From Camelimonas fluminis (GTDB taxonomy: Bacteria > Pseudomonadota > Alphaproteobacteria > Rhizobiales > Beijerinckiaceae): DNA of 64,000 bases. A model generated the notes under the pieces. That model was not told the DNA's origin and did not search any database. It saw only the letters and a program-made list of their open reading frames with translations. The translations under genes were made by a program, and so were the position numbers. Below are positions 1-8,255 of the stretch, one piece after another. The DNA lies in contig NZ_BNCG01000001.1 of NCBI RefSeq assembly GCF_014656355.1, positions 1 to 64,000 of the forward strand, written 5' to 3'. Each line of letters starts with the position of its first letter. Position 1 is the stretch's first letter.

Positions 1-54
1 CGTGGAATCCATGCCCACGATCGCGTGGAATCGATGCCCATCATCCGTGGAATC
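1..54. repeat. Short direct repeats resembling an IS21-family terminus
   Basis: Three copies of CGTGGAATC lie at 1-9, 24-32 and 46-54 with spacings of 23 and 22 bases, and ATGCCCA recurs at 11-17 and 34-40. Ends made of several short repeats are typical of IS21-family elements, and this unit resembles IS21-like ends I remember. The neighbouring permease gene runs into the repeats and stops there, as expected if an element inserted into it. No transposase is visible because the window ends here, so the family name is an inference. Confidence 0.5.
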
Positions 55-1096
55 CGCACTTGCCGACCACGAAGCCAATCAGCCCGAGGACGACTGCCTG
101 TTGCAAGATCATGGCCGCGATGGTTCGATTGCGCGTGCCAATCAGCTTCAGCACCGCGATCTCGCGTATCTTATCCATTGTGAGCGTGTAGATGATGAAG
201 GCGACGATGGCGGCGCTGACGATTGCCAGGATAGCGAGGAACATGCCGATCTGTTTCGCGGATGTCGCAATGAGTTTGCCGACTAGAATCTCTTCCATCT
301 GGGGCCGCGTATATACCGTCAGCCGCTTCCACCTCGCTATATCAGTTGCAATGCGTTCCGGGTCATAGCCAGGTTTGATTCGGACCAAGACCGCGTTCAC
401 GTAAGGGTTGCTGTTTTGTAAGGCGATCACTGCATCCAGCAAACCAGGCACCCACGGCCGGTTAAACTCTGGATTTTCGCTGGTACGCCGACGCTGACGG
501 ACAATGGAGTCGTTGTCCTTGAGGAACTGTGCTTCCTGCGCGTCCTTCAGCGGGATGAAGACCATAGGATCGCCACCCGACGATACCGTCCGCCGAGTGA
601 GGCCCACAACCGTATAGTGGTTTCGTCGGATAACGATCGTATCCCCCAGGGAAAATCCCGTAGCGACATCGGCCACCGCCTCATAGTGGCTGCGCGTGAT
701 CTGCCGCCCCGCGACAAGAAACGGTGGCCGACCGGGCGTCGCCATGTCTCCCGGCGCAGTCCCGACCACCATAGCCCGGACGTCTGCGTTTCCTTTTCGA
801 ACTTGCATCGTCAGATAGGTTACGTTGGCGACCCGCTCGACGCCGGGGATCGCGAGGATCACGCGATAGATGTCGTCATTGATGCTCGAGGATTCCGCGT
901 ACGGGCCAAGTGTGTTCTGTTGGACGACCCACATGTCGGCGCCGCTGTTGTCGAGCAGCACCTTGCCATCGTCGACCATTCCTCGATAGACGCCAGCCAT
1001 GGTGAAGGTTACACCGATGAGCAGACCAAGCCCGACCCCCGTGAAGACGAACTTGCCCCATGAATGCAGAATATCACGTCCAGCGAGGCTGATCAT
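41..1096 (-). CDS. ABC transporter permease, DevC/MacB-like, C-terminus truncated
   Basis: Integral membrane subunit of an ABC exporter of the DevC/FtsX type. A first membrane segment lies at about residues 15-38, a large extracytoplasmic domain follows, and further segments begin near residue 285 (LAILAIVSAAIVAFIIYTL). The protein is 351 residues, where family members usually run to roughly 385 and end in another membrane pair. Here the reading breaks after FVVGK and ends in the residues CGFHG encoded by the repeats at 1-54. The start overlaps the stop of the adaptor gene by ATGA, so they are translationally coupled. The matching ATPase gene is not in the window. The truncated protein is probably non-functional. 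Confidence 0.75.
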   Translation of the reverse strand: MISLAGRDILHSWGKFVFTGVGLGLLIGVTFTMAGVYRGMVDDGKVLLDNSGADMWVVQQNTLGPYAESSSINDDIYRVILAIPGVERVANVTYLTMQVRKGNADVRAMVVGTAPGDMATPGRPPFLVAGRQITRSHYEAVADVATGFSLGDTIVIRRNHYTVVGLTRRTVSSGGDPMVFIPLKDAQEAQFLKDNDSIVRQRRRTSENPEFNRPWVPGLLDAVIALQNSNPYVNAVLVRIKPGYDPERIATDIARWKRLTVYTRPQMEEILVGKLIATSAKQIGMFLAILAIVSAAIVAFIIYTLTMDKIREIAVLKLIGTRNRTIAAMILQQAVVLGLIGFVVGKCGFHG

Positions 1097-2286
1097 TTGA
1101 GTAGCTCCGCAAGATTGTCGGCTACCCGAATGCGGCTCGTACTGGCTAATCTCGATGCGCTGTAAACAACAATCCGATCGCCGACCGTCAGGCCTTTTGT
1201 GATCTGCACGAGCCCTTCTAGGTCTGCGGCGCCGAGTTGGACGACAGTAAAACGGATTTTGCCGTCTTCGATTTTCCAGACACCCAATCTGCCGCCGACA
1301 TTCTGGACCGCAGCGTTTGGGATTGCCGGCAACGGAGTTAGCTCAGGCAAGGCGACAGATACTTCGGCCAATTCTCCAATCGGAGGTAGCGGCTCGGGAA
1401 GCGTGTCGAACACCACCTTGGCCAGATTTTCTTCCGTTACAGCGTCAGCGAGGACTTCCACGCGGGCAATTCGTCCCGGTACGCCTTTGCCGGCGCGTGA
1501 ACGCAATGCAATCGAGGCAGGCAGATCCTGCCGGAGGCCCGTTGCTGCAATTTGATCGAACCGAGCATTGATCCAGAGATTCGTCGGGTCGATCATTTCT
1601 ATAACTGCCTGGCCAGCAACCATAGTCGTTCCCGGTTCTGCCTTGCGTGCTGCAATCATACCTTCGACCGGTGCAATCAGAACTAGATTCTCCCGCTGCT
1701 TAATCAGGCCGTCGCGATCAGCGCGATTGCGTTGAAGATCCTGTTGCGCTGCAAGGAGATTCGACCGAGCGGCCGAGAGAGCAGCATCAGCCACCTGGCT
1801 TTCCTGCCGCTTGGTTTCCACAGCGACCTGGCTGACGGCGCGGGTCTGCCAGAGTTCTTCATAGCGTCTCGCCTGGGCAAGCGCGTATTCCTTGCGCGCC
1901 AGTGCATCGTCCACCTGCGCTTCCGCGATCCTTACGGATGCTTCTGCACGGCCGATCGCCGCATCGAGTGCTGCAACGCGAGCATCGAGGTCCACCGGGT
2001 CCATTTCAGCCAGAACCTGACCGGCGCGCACCTGTTCGCCCACATCAACATTTATCCTGGCGACGCGGCCTGCGATTGTGGGGCCGATCTTGTACGAGAA
2101 ACGGGCTTCAACCGTGCCGATACCGAATAATGCGGGCGAGATTGAGCGGGCCTCGACGGCAGCGGTCGCAACTGCGACAGGCGCCAACGGTCCAGAGCGC
2201 AACACCACGTAGCCGAACAAGACGACGGTCACAGCCCCAACGCCTATGAGCATCAGCGTGCGACGCTGTAACGAAGGCAATTTCAC
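1093..2286 (-). CDS. HlyD/MFP-family periplasmic adaptor subunit of an efflux pump
   Basis: Membrane-fusion protein that would link an inner-membrane ABC or RND pump to an outer-membrane channel. It has an N-terminal membrane anchor (about residues 12-30), a split lipoyl/barrel-sandwich region (GRVARINVDVGEQVRAGQVL), a long alpha-helical hairpin rich in Ala, Arg and Gln (about 105-200), and a C-terminal beta-barrel. It is 397 residues, normal for the family. The start is GTG at 2286, with GGAGG seven bases upstream. It lies between the TetR gene and the permease, which identifies the pump as the DevBC type. The substrate cannot be read from the sequence. Confidence 0.85.
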   Translation of the reverse strand: MKLPSLQRRTLMLIGVGAVTVVLFGYVVLRSGPLAPVAVATAAVEARSISPALFGIGTVEARFSYKIGPTIAGRVARINVDVGEQVRAGQVLAEMDPVDLDARVAALDAAIGRAEASVRIAEAQVDDALARKEYALAQARRYEELWQTRAVSQVAVETKRQESQVADAALSAARSNLLAAQQDLQRNRADRDGLIKQRENLVLIAPVEGMIAARKAEPGTTMVAGQAVIEMIDPTNLWINARFDQIAATGLRQDLPASIALRSRAGKGVPGRIARVEVLADAVTEENLAKVVFDTLPEPLPPIGELAEVSVALPELTPLPAIPNAAVQNVGGRLGVWKIEDGKIRFTVVQLGAADLEGLVQITKGLTVGDRIVVYSASRLASTSRIRVADNLAELLK

Positions 2287-2428
2287 TGGTTTGCCTCCAC
2301 ATGTGCGAGATATGGTGCCTCGATCCTAAGCCTGCGCGCGGAATTGTTCGTCCTGTCGAGCGCACCGAGCGACATGCTTCGGATATTCGAATGACTCGGA
2401 GATGTGACGGCCGAGAAATAGGGATGAT

Positions 2429-3037
2429 TCATCTCGCCGCCTCGACAGCGCGGCGGTACAATGCGAACGTTCCTGGTGCGCTGGCGCGGATGCGCTCGAC
2501 GTCGCCGGCGATGAGGGACTGCATGACAAGGCCCTGAATTGTGCCGATGAAGAGTGTGACGGCGGCCTTGTCGTCCAGCGTCATAGCCAACTCGCCACGT
2601 TCCTTGCCCTCCTCAACGAGCCGTTCGAGGCGCTCGCCGTAACGCTGGATCAAGGTGTGCGCCATACGCTTGGCTACGGTCTGCTCGGCACGTTGCAGCT
2701 CTCCAAACAGCATCCGAGGCACGCCTGGGTGCTCGCAGATGAATTCGATATGCGCGGTAAATGCTGCCTCTAGCGCGTTAAGCGGAGATCCCGCCTCGGA
2801 GATCGCGTTCTCGATACGCATCAACAAGCGATCTGAGACCCATTCCATCACGGCCTGGAGAATGGCGTCCTTGGAGGGGAAATGCCTGAACAAGGCCCCT
2901 TGGGTCACCCCCATCCGCTTGGCGATCGCACCGGTCGTAATGTCTGCCGGGTTTTGCTCCGCAGCGAGATTGATGACGGTTTCAACCGTCACCTCACGTC
3001 GCTCATCCGCTGAAAGATAGGCTGGGCGTAAAGCCAC
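2429..3037 (-). CDS. TetR/AcrR family transcriptional regulator
   Basis: Local repressor, about 202 residues. The N-terminal TetR helix-turn-helix is clear (ITTGAIAKRMGVTQGALFRHFPSKDAI), followed by a helical ligand domain. I chose the GTG at 3037 because GGAGG lies six bases upstream. A longer reading from TTG at 3064 is possible but would put a strong palindrome (3050-3075) inside the coding region. The regulator is encoded 143 bases ahead of the efflux adaptor on the same strand, so it probably represses itself and the pump. The inducer is unknown. Confidence 0.85.
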   Translation of the reverse strand: MALRPAYLSADERREVTVETVINLAAEQNPADITTGAIAKRMGVTQGALFRHFPSKDAILQAVMEWVSDRLLMRIENAISEAGSPLNALEAAFTAHIEFICEHPGVPRMLFGELQRAEQTVAKRMAHTLIQRYGERLERLVEEGKERGELAMTLDDKAAVTLFIGTIQGLVMQSLIAGDVERIRASAPGTFALYRRAVEAAR

Positions 3038-3049
3038 CACACACCTCCA

Positions 3050-3075
3050 ATAGATAGTAATCAATTACTATCTAT
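3050..3075. promoter_or_regulatory. Perfect palindrome, probable TetR operator
   Basis: Arms ATAGATAGTAAT and ATTACTATCTAT are perfect complements of 12 bases separated by CA. The site lies directly upstream of the ribosome binding site of the TetR gene, the usual position for an autoregulatory operator. It is strikingly AT-rich for this region. Assignment to this TetR protein is inferred from position. Confidence 0.75.
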
Positions 3076-3123
3076 CATCCGATGGTGCGCGGTTCAAGCG
3101 CCGGATGCGGGGTTCCGGCGCTA

Positions 3124-4188
3124 TTACCTCAGTCGTCGTTCGATTGACGATCGTTGACGGGCTTCATCCGTGACTGCCGGGACCTGAAGTCCGTCATTGG
3201 CGGGAAGGCCGACGTTTTTGCCCCGCCCCGGCAAAGGTTCGTTACCAAACAGCAGGCCAACCGGCTGTGACCGCACCTCTTTTCCTTCGCGCAGGAGAAA
3301 CAGCGCATCGAGGCGCAGACGCCGCGCAAGTACAAGTCCAGCTTCCGGACCAAGAACCATCAGCGCGGTCGCCCATGCGTCGGCCTCGGCGCAGGTGCGC
3401 GCTACGACGGTGACGGAGGCGGGAGACGAGACGAGCGGCGCGCCACGGCGCGGGTCCATCGTGTGCGAAAGGCGATGATTTCCGACGACCACCCAGTGCC
3501 GGTAGTCGCCCGACGTGGCCACCGCGGCGTCCTGCAAGGCGAGGATCGAATGCGGAGCGCGGCGAGCACGGTCAGGCTCCTCGACCGCTATGGTCCAGGG
3601 CTCGCCGTCGGGGCGCAGGCCAAGCGCCCGCATCTCGCCGTCGATACCGACCAGGCCGGAAGCGATGCCGAAGCCACGTAGCGTTTCGGCCAGCCGATCG
3701 ACGCCGTAGCCTTTGGCGATGCCGTTGAGGTCGAGAACGACAGGAGCGCTCTTTCGGACCCTTTGGCCGTTGGGGTCCAGCTCAAGCACCTCGTGTGCAG
3801 GCCGGCGCGGAGCGGCGAGTGCCTCTTGGATGAGGCTCTGGTCGGCCGCCGCCGGGCCGAAACCCCAGGCATTCACCGCGTCGCCCACGCCGATGTCGAA
3901 GGCACCGCCGGAGGCGCGGCCGATGTCGAGCGACAGGCGCAGCACCTCCGTCAGCAGCTGCGGCACAGTCATCCATTCGCCGACCGGACATGCGTTGAGG
4001 CGCATCAAGTCGCTGTCCGGCTTCCATGTGGACATCTGCGCGTCCACCTCGTCCACCGCAGCCTGAAGCGCATCCCGAACCGGCCGAGGGTCGAAGGATC
4101 CGGACCTGTAGAACAGGGCCGACCAGCGCGTGCCCATGGTGGCCCCGTTCAGCGCATGCCGCCTGGGATCAATAGACATCTTCGACAT
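3124..4188 (-). CDS. apbE: ApbE-type FAD:protein FMN transferase
   Basis: Transfers FMN from FAD to a Ser/Thr in extracytoplasmic flavoproteins. Family motifs appear in order: MGTRWSA near the start, FDIGVGDAVNAWGFG, LDLNGIAKGYGVDRLAE, the TSGDYRHW and SHTMDPRRG block, and ADAWATALMVLG near the end. The protein is 354 residues, close to the usual length, with a short extra C-terminal tail. The start is ATG at 4188, preceded by GGAAGG and overlapping the end of the flavoreductase gene by 20 bases. No clear secretion signal is seen. The neighbouring DUF2271 protein, with its NGITGAS motif, is a candidate substrate. Confidence 0.88.
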   Translation of the reverse strand: MSKMSIDPRRHALNGATMGTRWSALFYRSGSFDPRPVRDALQAAVDEVDAQMSTWKPDSDLMRLNACPVGEWMTVPQLLTEVLRLSLDIGRASGGAFDIGVGDAVNAWGFGPAAADQSLIQEALAAPRRPAHEVLELDPNGQRVRKSAPVVLDLNGIAKGYGVDRLAETLRGFGIASGLVGIDGEMRALGLRPDGEPWTIAVEEPDRARRAPHSILALQDAAVATSGDYRHWVVVGNHRLSHTMDPRRGAPLVSSPASVTVVARTCAEADAWATALMVLGPEAGLVLARRLRLDALFLLREGKEVRSQPVGLLFGNEPLPGRGKNVGLPANDGLQVPAVTDEARQRSSIERRLR

Positions 4189-6376
4189 AGCGCCCTTCCG
4201 CCTTGAGCAGCGCTGGCGACAGACCTGCGGGTGCCAGGATGTCCGCAAGCGCCTCCGAAACCCCCGCCGCCATGCCGCGTCCGCCGCAGACCATGATTTT
4301 CGCGCCTTTACAGACCAGCTTTGCGATTTCAGCGGCTTCCTCGCGCAAGGTGTCCTGCACATACCGGGGCATTCGTCCGCGAGAACAGGCTGTCGCAAGT
4401 AGCCGGAGACGGCCTTCTCGCTGCCAAGCCGCCAATTCCTCGGCGTAGAGAAAGTCGCTGTCGGGGTGACGCATGCCGAAAAACAGGTGGATCGGGCGAT
4501 GCGGCGCATTGGAGCGCACGAAACCGGCCAATGGCCCGATCCCCGTCCCGGCACCGATCAGGACCAGCGGTGCGTGGCTGCGGCCGGCGTGGAAGCCGGG
4601 ATTGGCGCGCAGAAAGCCGCTCACGGTGTCGCCGACTTCCAACCCGAGGAGTTGGCTGGAGCACAGACCGGCCGGATATTTCCTCACGACGATCTCGATG
4701 AAGCCATCGCACCGTCCCGAGGCCAGCGAATAGAATCTTGGCACGGCCGAACCGTCAGGCAGGATGCCGAGCAGATCTCCCGCCGAGAAGCCACCGAAGC
4801 CACGGCCGGTGAGCCGCTGCCATAGCGGAACCTTCGGCAACGCGAAACGCAGGATGGCGGTCGGGGCCTGCACCTCCGCTCCGTAATTGCGGCGGGAAAC
4901 AAGCGTCAGGGGACGGACGGCAGGCAGAACCGTCTCATGGACGAGTTCCAGGTCGACGCCCATCGCCGCGCCGAGCACCCGCCCCCAGCGGGCGAAGTCC
5001 TGCGTCGACTGGCGGTCGATCGTGTCGAACGGCACCAGTATGCGCCAGCCCTTGGCCTCCGCCGTTTCGGCAACCGTCTGCGCGAAGGCGCAATAGGCGG
5101 GAAAGCTGCGGTCGCCAAAGCCGAGGACTGCCAGGGAGGCTGCGGGCGCAGCAGGCAGGGATTGCAATCGGTTGATGAATCCTTTTGCCGAAGCGGGTGC
5201 ATCGCCGTCGCCATAGGTAGCGGCCAGAACCAAGATGCGTTGCGCCTGTGCGTAACGCGCGGGTTCGAAGGAGGACATCGCTGCGGCATGAACGGTCTGC
5301 CCCGCATTCGTCAGTGCGGCATGCAGCGTTGCGGCGAAGCTCCATGTGCTGCCGCCTTCGCTGCCCACCAGCAGGATCGTCTCGGCGTGCCCGGCGGTGG
5401 CGTTGCCGCGAATGCGTGGCCTTGCGCGCCAACCTGCAAACCAGAGGATGAAGCCCGTCACCGTCATGACCGGCACGCCAAGCGCCGTCAGCCCGAGAAT
5501 GAGCCCGAGCCCGGCGGCGCCTTGTCCGGTGTGAAGCATGTAGATGGTTTCGGAGACACGTTGCCACCCGGTTAGATCGCTCCAGGTCAGCAGCGCGCCG
5601 GTGCCCTGATCGAGAGTGCCGGCGCCGCGGTCGGTCTTGATAGTGAAGACGTCGGCCATGTCGCCGGATGCGGGAAACGCCAGGCTGCGCAATTCAGCGA
5701 CCGGCGTCTCCTTCAGAATATTTATCGCGGCGAGCGGTATGCCGACGCGGCCGCTCGGACTAGTTTGCATTGCCGATGATGTCGGCCCGTCCGGTAGCAG
5801 TTCAAAGGTCGAGGCGGTCATCCATAGGGCAGTCGCGGAGGATAGCAGCAGACCGGCAACGGCCACGCGGGCGATTTCGACATGCAGCCGTCCCGATAGC
5901 GGCCCGCGTAGCGGTGTGAACCAGAGCCGCCAGCCGCCAGCCCTGCGTGCGATAAGCGCGGCGCCAGACAAGGCGAGCACCAGCATGGCAGTGGCTCCCG
6001 CAGCCGCTGCGATGCGGCCGCCATCACCGAGAAAGAGCGATCGATGCAGGTTGGTCAGCCACCGTTCCAGCGGGTTCGGATCGGCGGAAGCGATACCCTT
6101 CCCGGTGACCGGATCGATGACCGCCGCCTGCGGCGTGCCGCCCTCGAACCAATAGGCGGTGATCTGGCCTGATGGTGCCCGCCGAATCTGCTCCACTTGG
6201 GGATGGGCGATCTGGACGCGCTCCGCCAGATCGGCAATGGAAAGCGAAGCTGTGGCCTGCGGTGAGGACAGGCGCTCGGCAGTTGGAAATATCGAGAGGG
6301 CTGCGCCACTCAGACTGAGCACAAGCAACACAAGCGCAGCCAGCAGGCCTGGCCAGCGGTGAAATCCGCGGATCAT
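4169..6376 (-). CDS. PepSY-domain membrane flavoreductase (sulfite-reductase-like)
   Basis: Fusion of a PepSY-type membrane region with a cytochrome P450 reductase-like electron-transfer module, 735 residues. Membrane segments lie near residues 9-30, 126-146, 171-190 and 288-316. A flavodoxin (FMN) domain starts near 334 (ILLVGSEGG, then AATYGDGDAPAS). An FAD domain follows (RFYSLASG), and then an NADPH domain with GAGTGIGPLAG and MVCGGRGM, ending in the aromatic residue typical of NADPH reductases (DVY). It would carry electrons from cytoplasmic NAD(P)H across the membrane. Its place between apbE and DUF2271 suggests delivery to a covalently flavinylated periplasmic partner. Confidence 0.85.
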   Translation of the reverse strand: MIRGFHRWPGLLAALVLLVLSLSGAALSIFPTAERLSSPQATASLSIADLAERVQIAHPQVEQIRRAPSGQITAYWFEGGTPQAAVIDPVTGKGIASADPNPLERWLTNLHRSLFLGDGGRIAAAAGATAMLVLALSGAALIARRAGGWRLWFTPLRGPLSGRLHVEIARVAVAGLLLSSATALWMTASTFELLPDGPTSSAMQTSPSGRVGIPLAAINILKETPVAELRSLAFPASGDMADVFTIKTDRGAGTLDQGTGALLTWSDLTGWQRVSETIYMLHTGQGAAGLGLILGLTALGVPVMTVTGFILWFAGWRARPRIRGNATAGHAETILLVGSEGGSTWSFAATLHAALTNAGQTVHAAAMSSFEPARYAQAQRILVLAATYGDGDAPASAKGFINRLQSLPAAPAASLAVLGFGDRSFPAYCAFAQTVAETAEAKGWRILVPFDTIDRQSTQDFARWGRVLGAAMGVDLELVHETVLPAVRPLTLVSRRNYGAEVQAPTAILRFALPKVPLWQRLTGRGFGGFSAGDLLGILPDGSAVPRFYSLASGRCDGFIEIVVRKYPAGLCSSQLLGLEVGDTVSGFLRANPGFHAGRSHAPLVLIGAGTGIGPLAGFVRSNAPHRPIHLFFGMRHPDSDFLYAEELAAWQREGRLRLLATACSRGRMPRYVQDTLREEAAEIAKLVCKGAKIMVCGGRGMAAGVSEALADILAPAGLSPALLKAEGRYVEDVY

Positions 6377-6388
6377 GACGCTCTCCGG

Positions 6389-6859
6389 CTACATCGAGTA
6401 GGCGAAGCTGGCGATGTATCGCCGTCCACGTACCGGGGTTTTTGCACCATTCGTCGTCAGCGGAACCGCGACCTCATTGGGGCTGTCGCGCATGTCCTCG
6501 ACGGCAGCATCGATGTGCATTGTATAGCCAGCGTCAAACAAGGCATCGGCTAAGTCGAGTGTAATTTCCAGCGTCCGTCCCGCGCCGACGCTGGCGCCCG
6601 TAATGCCGTTGATCTCAGAAAGCCTGCCACCGGCCGCACGATACCAGCCCGTCAGATGCTCGTAATATTTCGATTTTCTGCCAGCCATCCACAGGCTGCC
6701 GACATACGCGCCCGTCGCATCAGTGACATAAAGCGCGAGGTAGGCGCCGTCGCCACCGTAATTGCTTAGCGTTGTGGTGAACGTAACAGGCCGCGCCACG
6801 GCGAGGCTCGGCAATGTGAGTGCCGTGGTCAAGGCAAGCGCTGTAAGGATGGTCTTCAT
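6389..6859 (-). CDS. DUF2271 periplasmic protein, possible flavinylation target
   Basis: A 156-residue protein with a clear Sec signal peptide (about residues 1-22, ending AVA). The mature part fits DUF2271 (YLALYVTDATGAYVGSLWMAG, KYYEHLTGWYR). At residues 84-91 it reads NGITGASV, close to the D-G-x-[ST]-G-A-[ST] pattern where ApbE attaches FMN in NqrC-like proteins. Ser90 or Thr87 would be the candidate acceptor. It is 12 bases upstream of the flavoreductase gene, so one operon is likely. The family assignment is from memory of the domain, and the flavin attachment is inference. Confidence 0.75.
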   Translation of the reverse strand: MKTILTALALTTALTLPSLAVARPVTFTTTLSNYGGDGAYLALYVTDATGAYVGSLWMAGRKSKYYEHLTGWYRAAGGRLSEINGITGASVGAGRTLEITLDLADALFDAGYTMHIDAAVEDMRDSPNEVAVPLTTNGAKTPVRGRRYIASFAYSM

Positions 6860-6959
6860 GGTGGCCTCTGCCTGTTTAACTGTGGCCGCAAACGAAAATG
6901 TCGGGCCGATTTAACGAGGCCGGACCAGTTGGAGGACGCCGAACCAATCCGGTGAAAGC

Positions 6960-7030
6960 AACCTGAAGCAAGCAACTGAGCCTTTCCTGACGGCACGTTG
7001 TTTTCTGCTTCAGCTTGCTGTCAGGAAGAC
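6960..7030. promoter_or_regulatory. Intergenic region with CTGAC/GTCAG half-sites
   Basis: The 289-base gap between the DUF2271 and cytochrome b561 genes holds no gene. It contains TTCCTGAC at 6985-6991 and its inverted copy GTCAGGAA at 7020-7027, plus CCTGAAGC nearby. The same CTGAC core recurs in the gap ahead of the response regulator (8165-8211). It may be a second promoter of the cluster bound by that regulator. Confidence 0.35.
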
Positions 7031-7148
7031 GTCGAGCAGATCATGGCGCTGCGCGATCACAAGTTGACCAAAAGGCTCGGCCCTGCGCCGCCTCGCATCG
7101 TTTCGATCCGGGACGGCGCAGGGCCGGACGAAAGAAGGTTATCGTTGC

Positions 7149-7667
7149 TCAGCGTAGGCTCATGCGCTGCAAGGTTCCGTCGCGTAGGACAAACTGGTGC
7201 CACACGGCCATCAGGGCATGCAGACCGGCAAGGATGAGGATGAAGGTTCCCGCATTCTCATGAAGCTCGGCGATCAAACCGGGACGACCCTGCACCTTCG
7301 ACGCGATCGCCGGAAGCTCCACGCTGAGGAATGATACCGGCACGCCCATGCGTGATGCCGCATACCAGCCGGTGATCGGCAATCCTATCAGCAGCAGATA
7401 GAGCAAGCCGTGGCCAGCCTTTGCCCCGATTGCAAGCCATCCGTGCTGCGTATCGGTGGCGGGCGCTCCGTCGACCAGTCGCAGGATCAATCGCGGCACG
7501 ATGAGCACTAGCACCGCCAACCCCAATGCGAAATGCAACAAGGGCGGATCCTGAACCACCTTGCGCCCCCCTTCAGCGGTTAACCAGGCGCCAACCACCA
7601 ATAAGGCGGTCAGCCAGTGAATGATGATCATGGTTTTTGAATAGCGGGGGGAATTGCGGGACATCAT
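7149..7667 (-). CDS. Cytochrome b561-type membrane protein
   Basis: Four-helix di-heme b-type cytochrome, 172 residues. Histidines sit where heme ligands are expected: IHWLTALL in helix 1, LLHFALGL in helix 2, AGHGLLYLLL in helix 3, and LHENAG with LHALMAVWH in helix 4. It starts at the first of two ATG codons, with CAGGAAG upstream. It would move electrons within the inner membrane, either from quinol or from the neighbouring PepSY flavoreductase. It is transcribed in the same direction as the rest of the redox cluster. Confidence 0.88.
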   Translation of the reverse strand: MMSRNSPRYSKTMIIIHWLTALLVVGAWLTAEGGRKVVQDPPLLHFALGLAVLVLIVPRLILRLVDGAPATDTQHGWLAIGAKAGHGLLYLLLIGLPITGWYAASRMGVPVSFLSVELPAIASKVQGRPGLIAELHENAGTFILILAGLHALMAVWHQFVLRDGTLQRMSLR

Positions 7668-7715
7668 CTGCTTCCTGCATGTGGGACGAAATGGGGGGAT
7701 TCGCCGCGCGATCGG

Positions 7716-8114
7716 CTATTTCACAACAGTCTTTGGTAGCTCACCTGACTGGAACAGTTTGCTTGAGGGCAGAGCGCCGGAGGCGTCGATCATTTCCGAT
7801 CCGGTCGATTGTCGTCTGCCGCTCGCATGGTCGTCATCATGCCGATCTGTGCGTTTCATCTTGACGATCGAGAGGGTCGCCGGGTCGATCTTGGCCTTGA
7901 ACGGCCGCCCGTTTTCATCAATGCCTCTGATCTGATAGCAGCCGTCGTCAATCCTGATCCGGTTCACCTGCCATCCGCGTGCTTCTGCCATCTTTTGTAC
8001 TGCCTCGCGCGGCTGCCACTGGCTCAGCGGAACATGGCAATCGTCGTCAGCTATCGCTGGACTGACACCGGTCAAGGCAAGAAGAAGAGAGATCATCGCA
8101 ATGTGCTTCATCAT
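7716..8114 (-). CDS. Secreted PepSY-domain protein
   Basis: A 132-residue protein with a signal peptide (residues 1-22, ending AIA|DD) and one PepSY domain (REAVQKMAEARGWQVNRIRIDDG, then FKAKIDPATLSIV). The C-terminal 45 residues are polar and look disordered. It is the first gene of the leftward redox cluster and is divergent from the two-component system. Small PepSY proteins beside an OmpR-type regulator and cytochrome b561 are a common arrangement. Its role may be sensing or electron transfer; neither is shown by the sequence. Confidence 0.8.
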   Translation of the reverse strand: MMKHIAMISLLLALTGVSPAIADDDCHVPLSQWQPREAVQKMAEARGWQVNRIRIDDGCYQIRGIDENGRPFKAKIDPATLSIVKMKRTDRHDDDHASGRRQSTGSEMIDASGALPSSKLFQSGELPKTVVK

Positions 8115-8164
8115 GTCGTTTGTCCTGCATCAGCGTTCATTTGCAGGAAAGGTGGCACTCAATC

Positions 8165-8211
8165 CTGACGAATAGCTGACGCCGGCAAGGCCGGTCCGTC
8201 AGCCGGCTGAC
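8165..8211. promoter_or_regulatory. Divergent promoter region with response-regulator-like boxes
   Basis: Between the PepSY gene and the response regulator, CTGACG occurs at 8165 and again at 8176, an 11-base period typical of OmpR-family direct repeats. The perfect palindrome GTCAGCCGGCTGAC follows at 8198-8211. Position and spacing suggest binding by the adjacent response regulator and control of both directions. Confidence 0.45.
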
Positions 8212-8255
8212 AGGTTTTGCAGATAATGATGCGGAACAAGCAGGACGATGCGCTC

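Noticed and set aside
1-54. CRISPR-like array
   Set aside because: Only three 9-base units with nearly identical spacers between them and no cas genes; it fits transposon-end repeats better.
3038-3064. TTG start extending the TetR protein by nine residues
   Set aside because: It would place the coding start inside the operator palindrome, and GGAGG is spaced for GTG at 3037.
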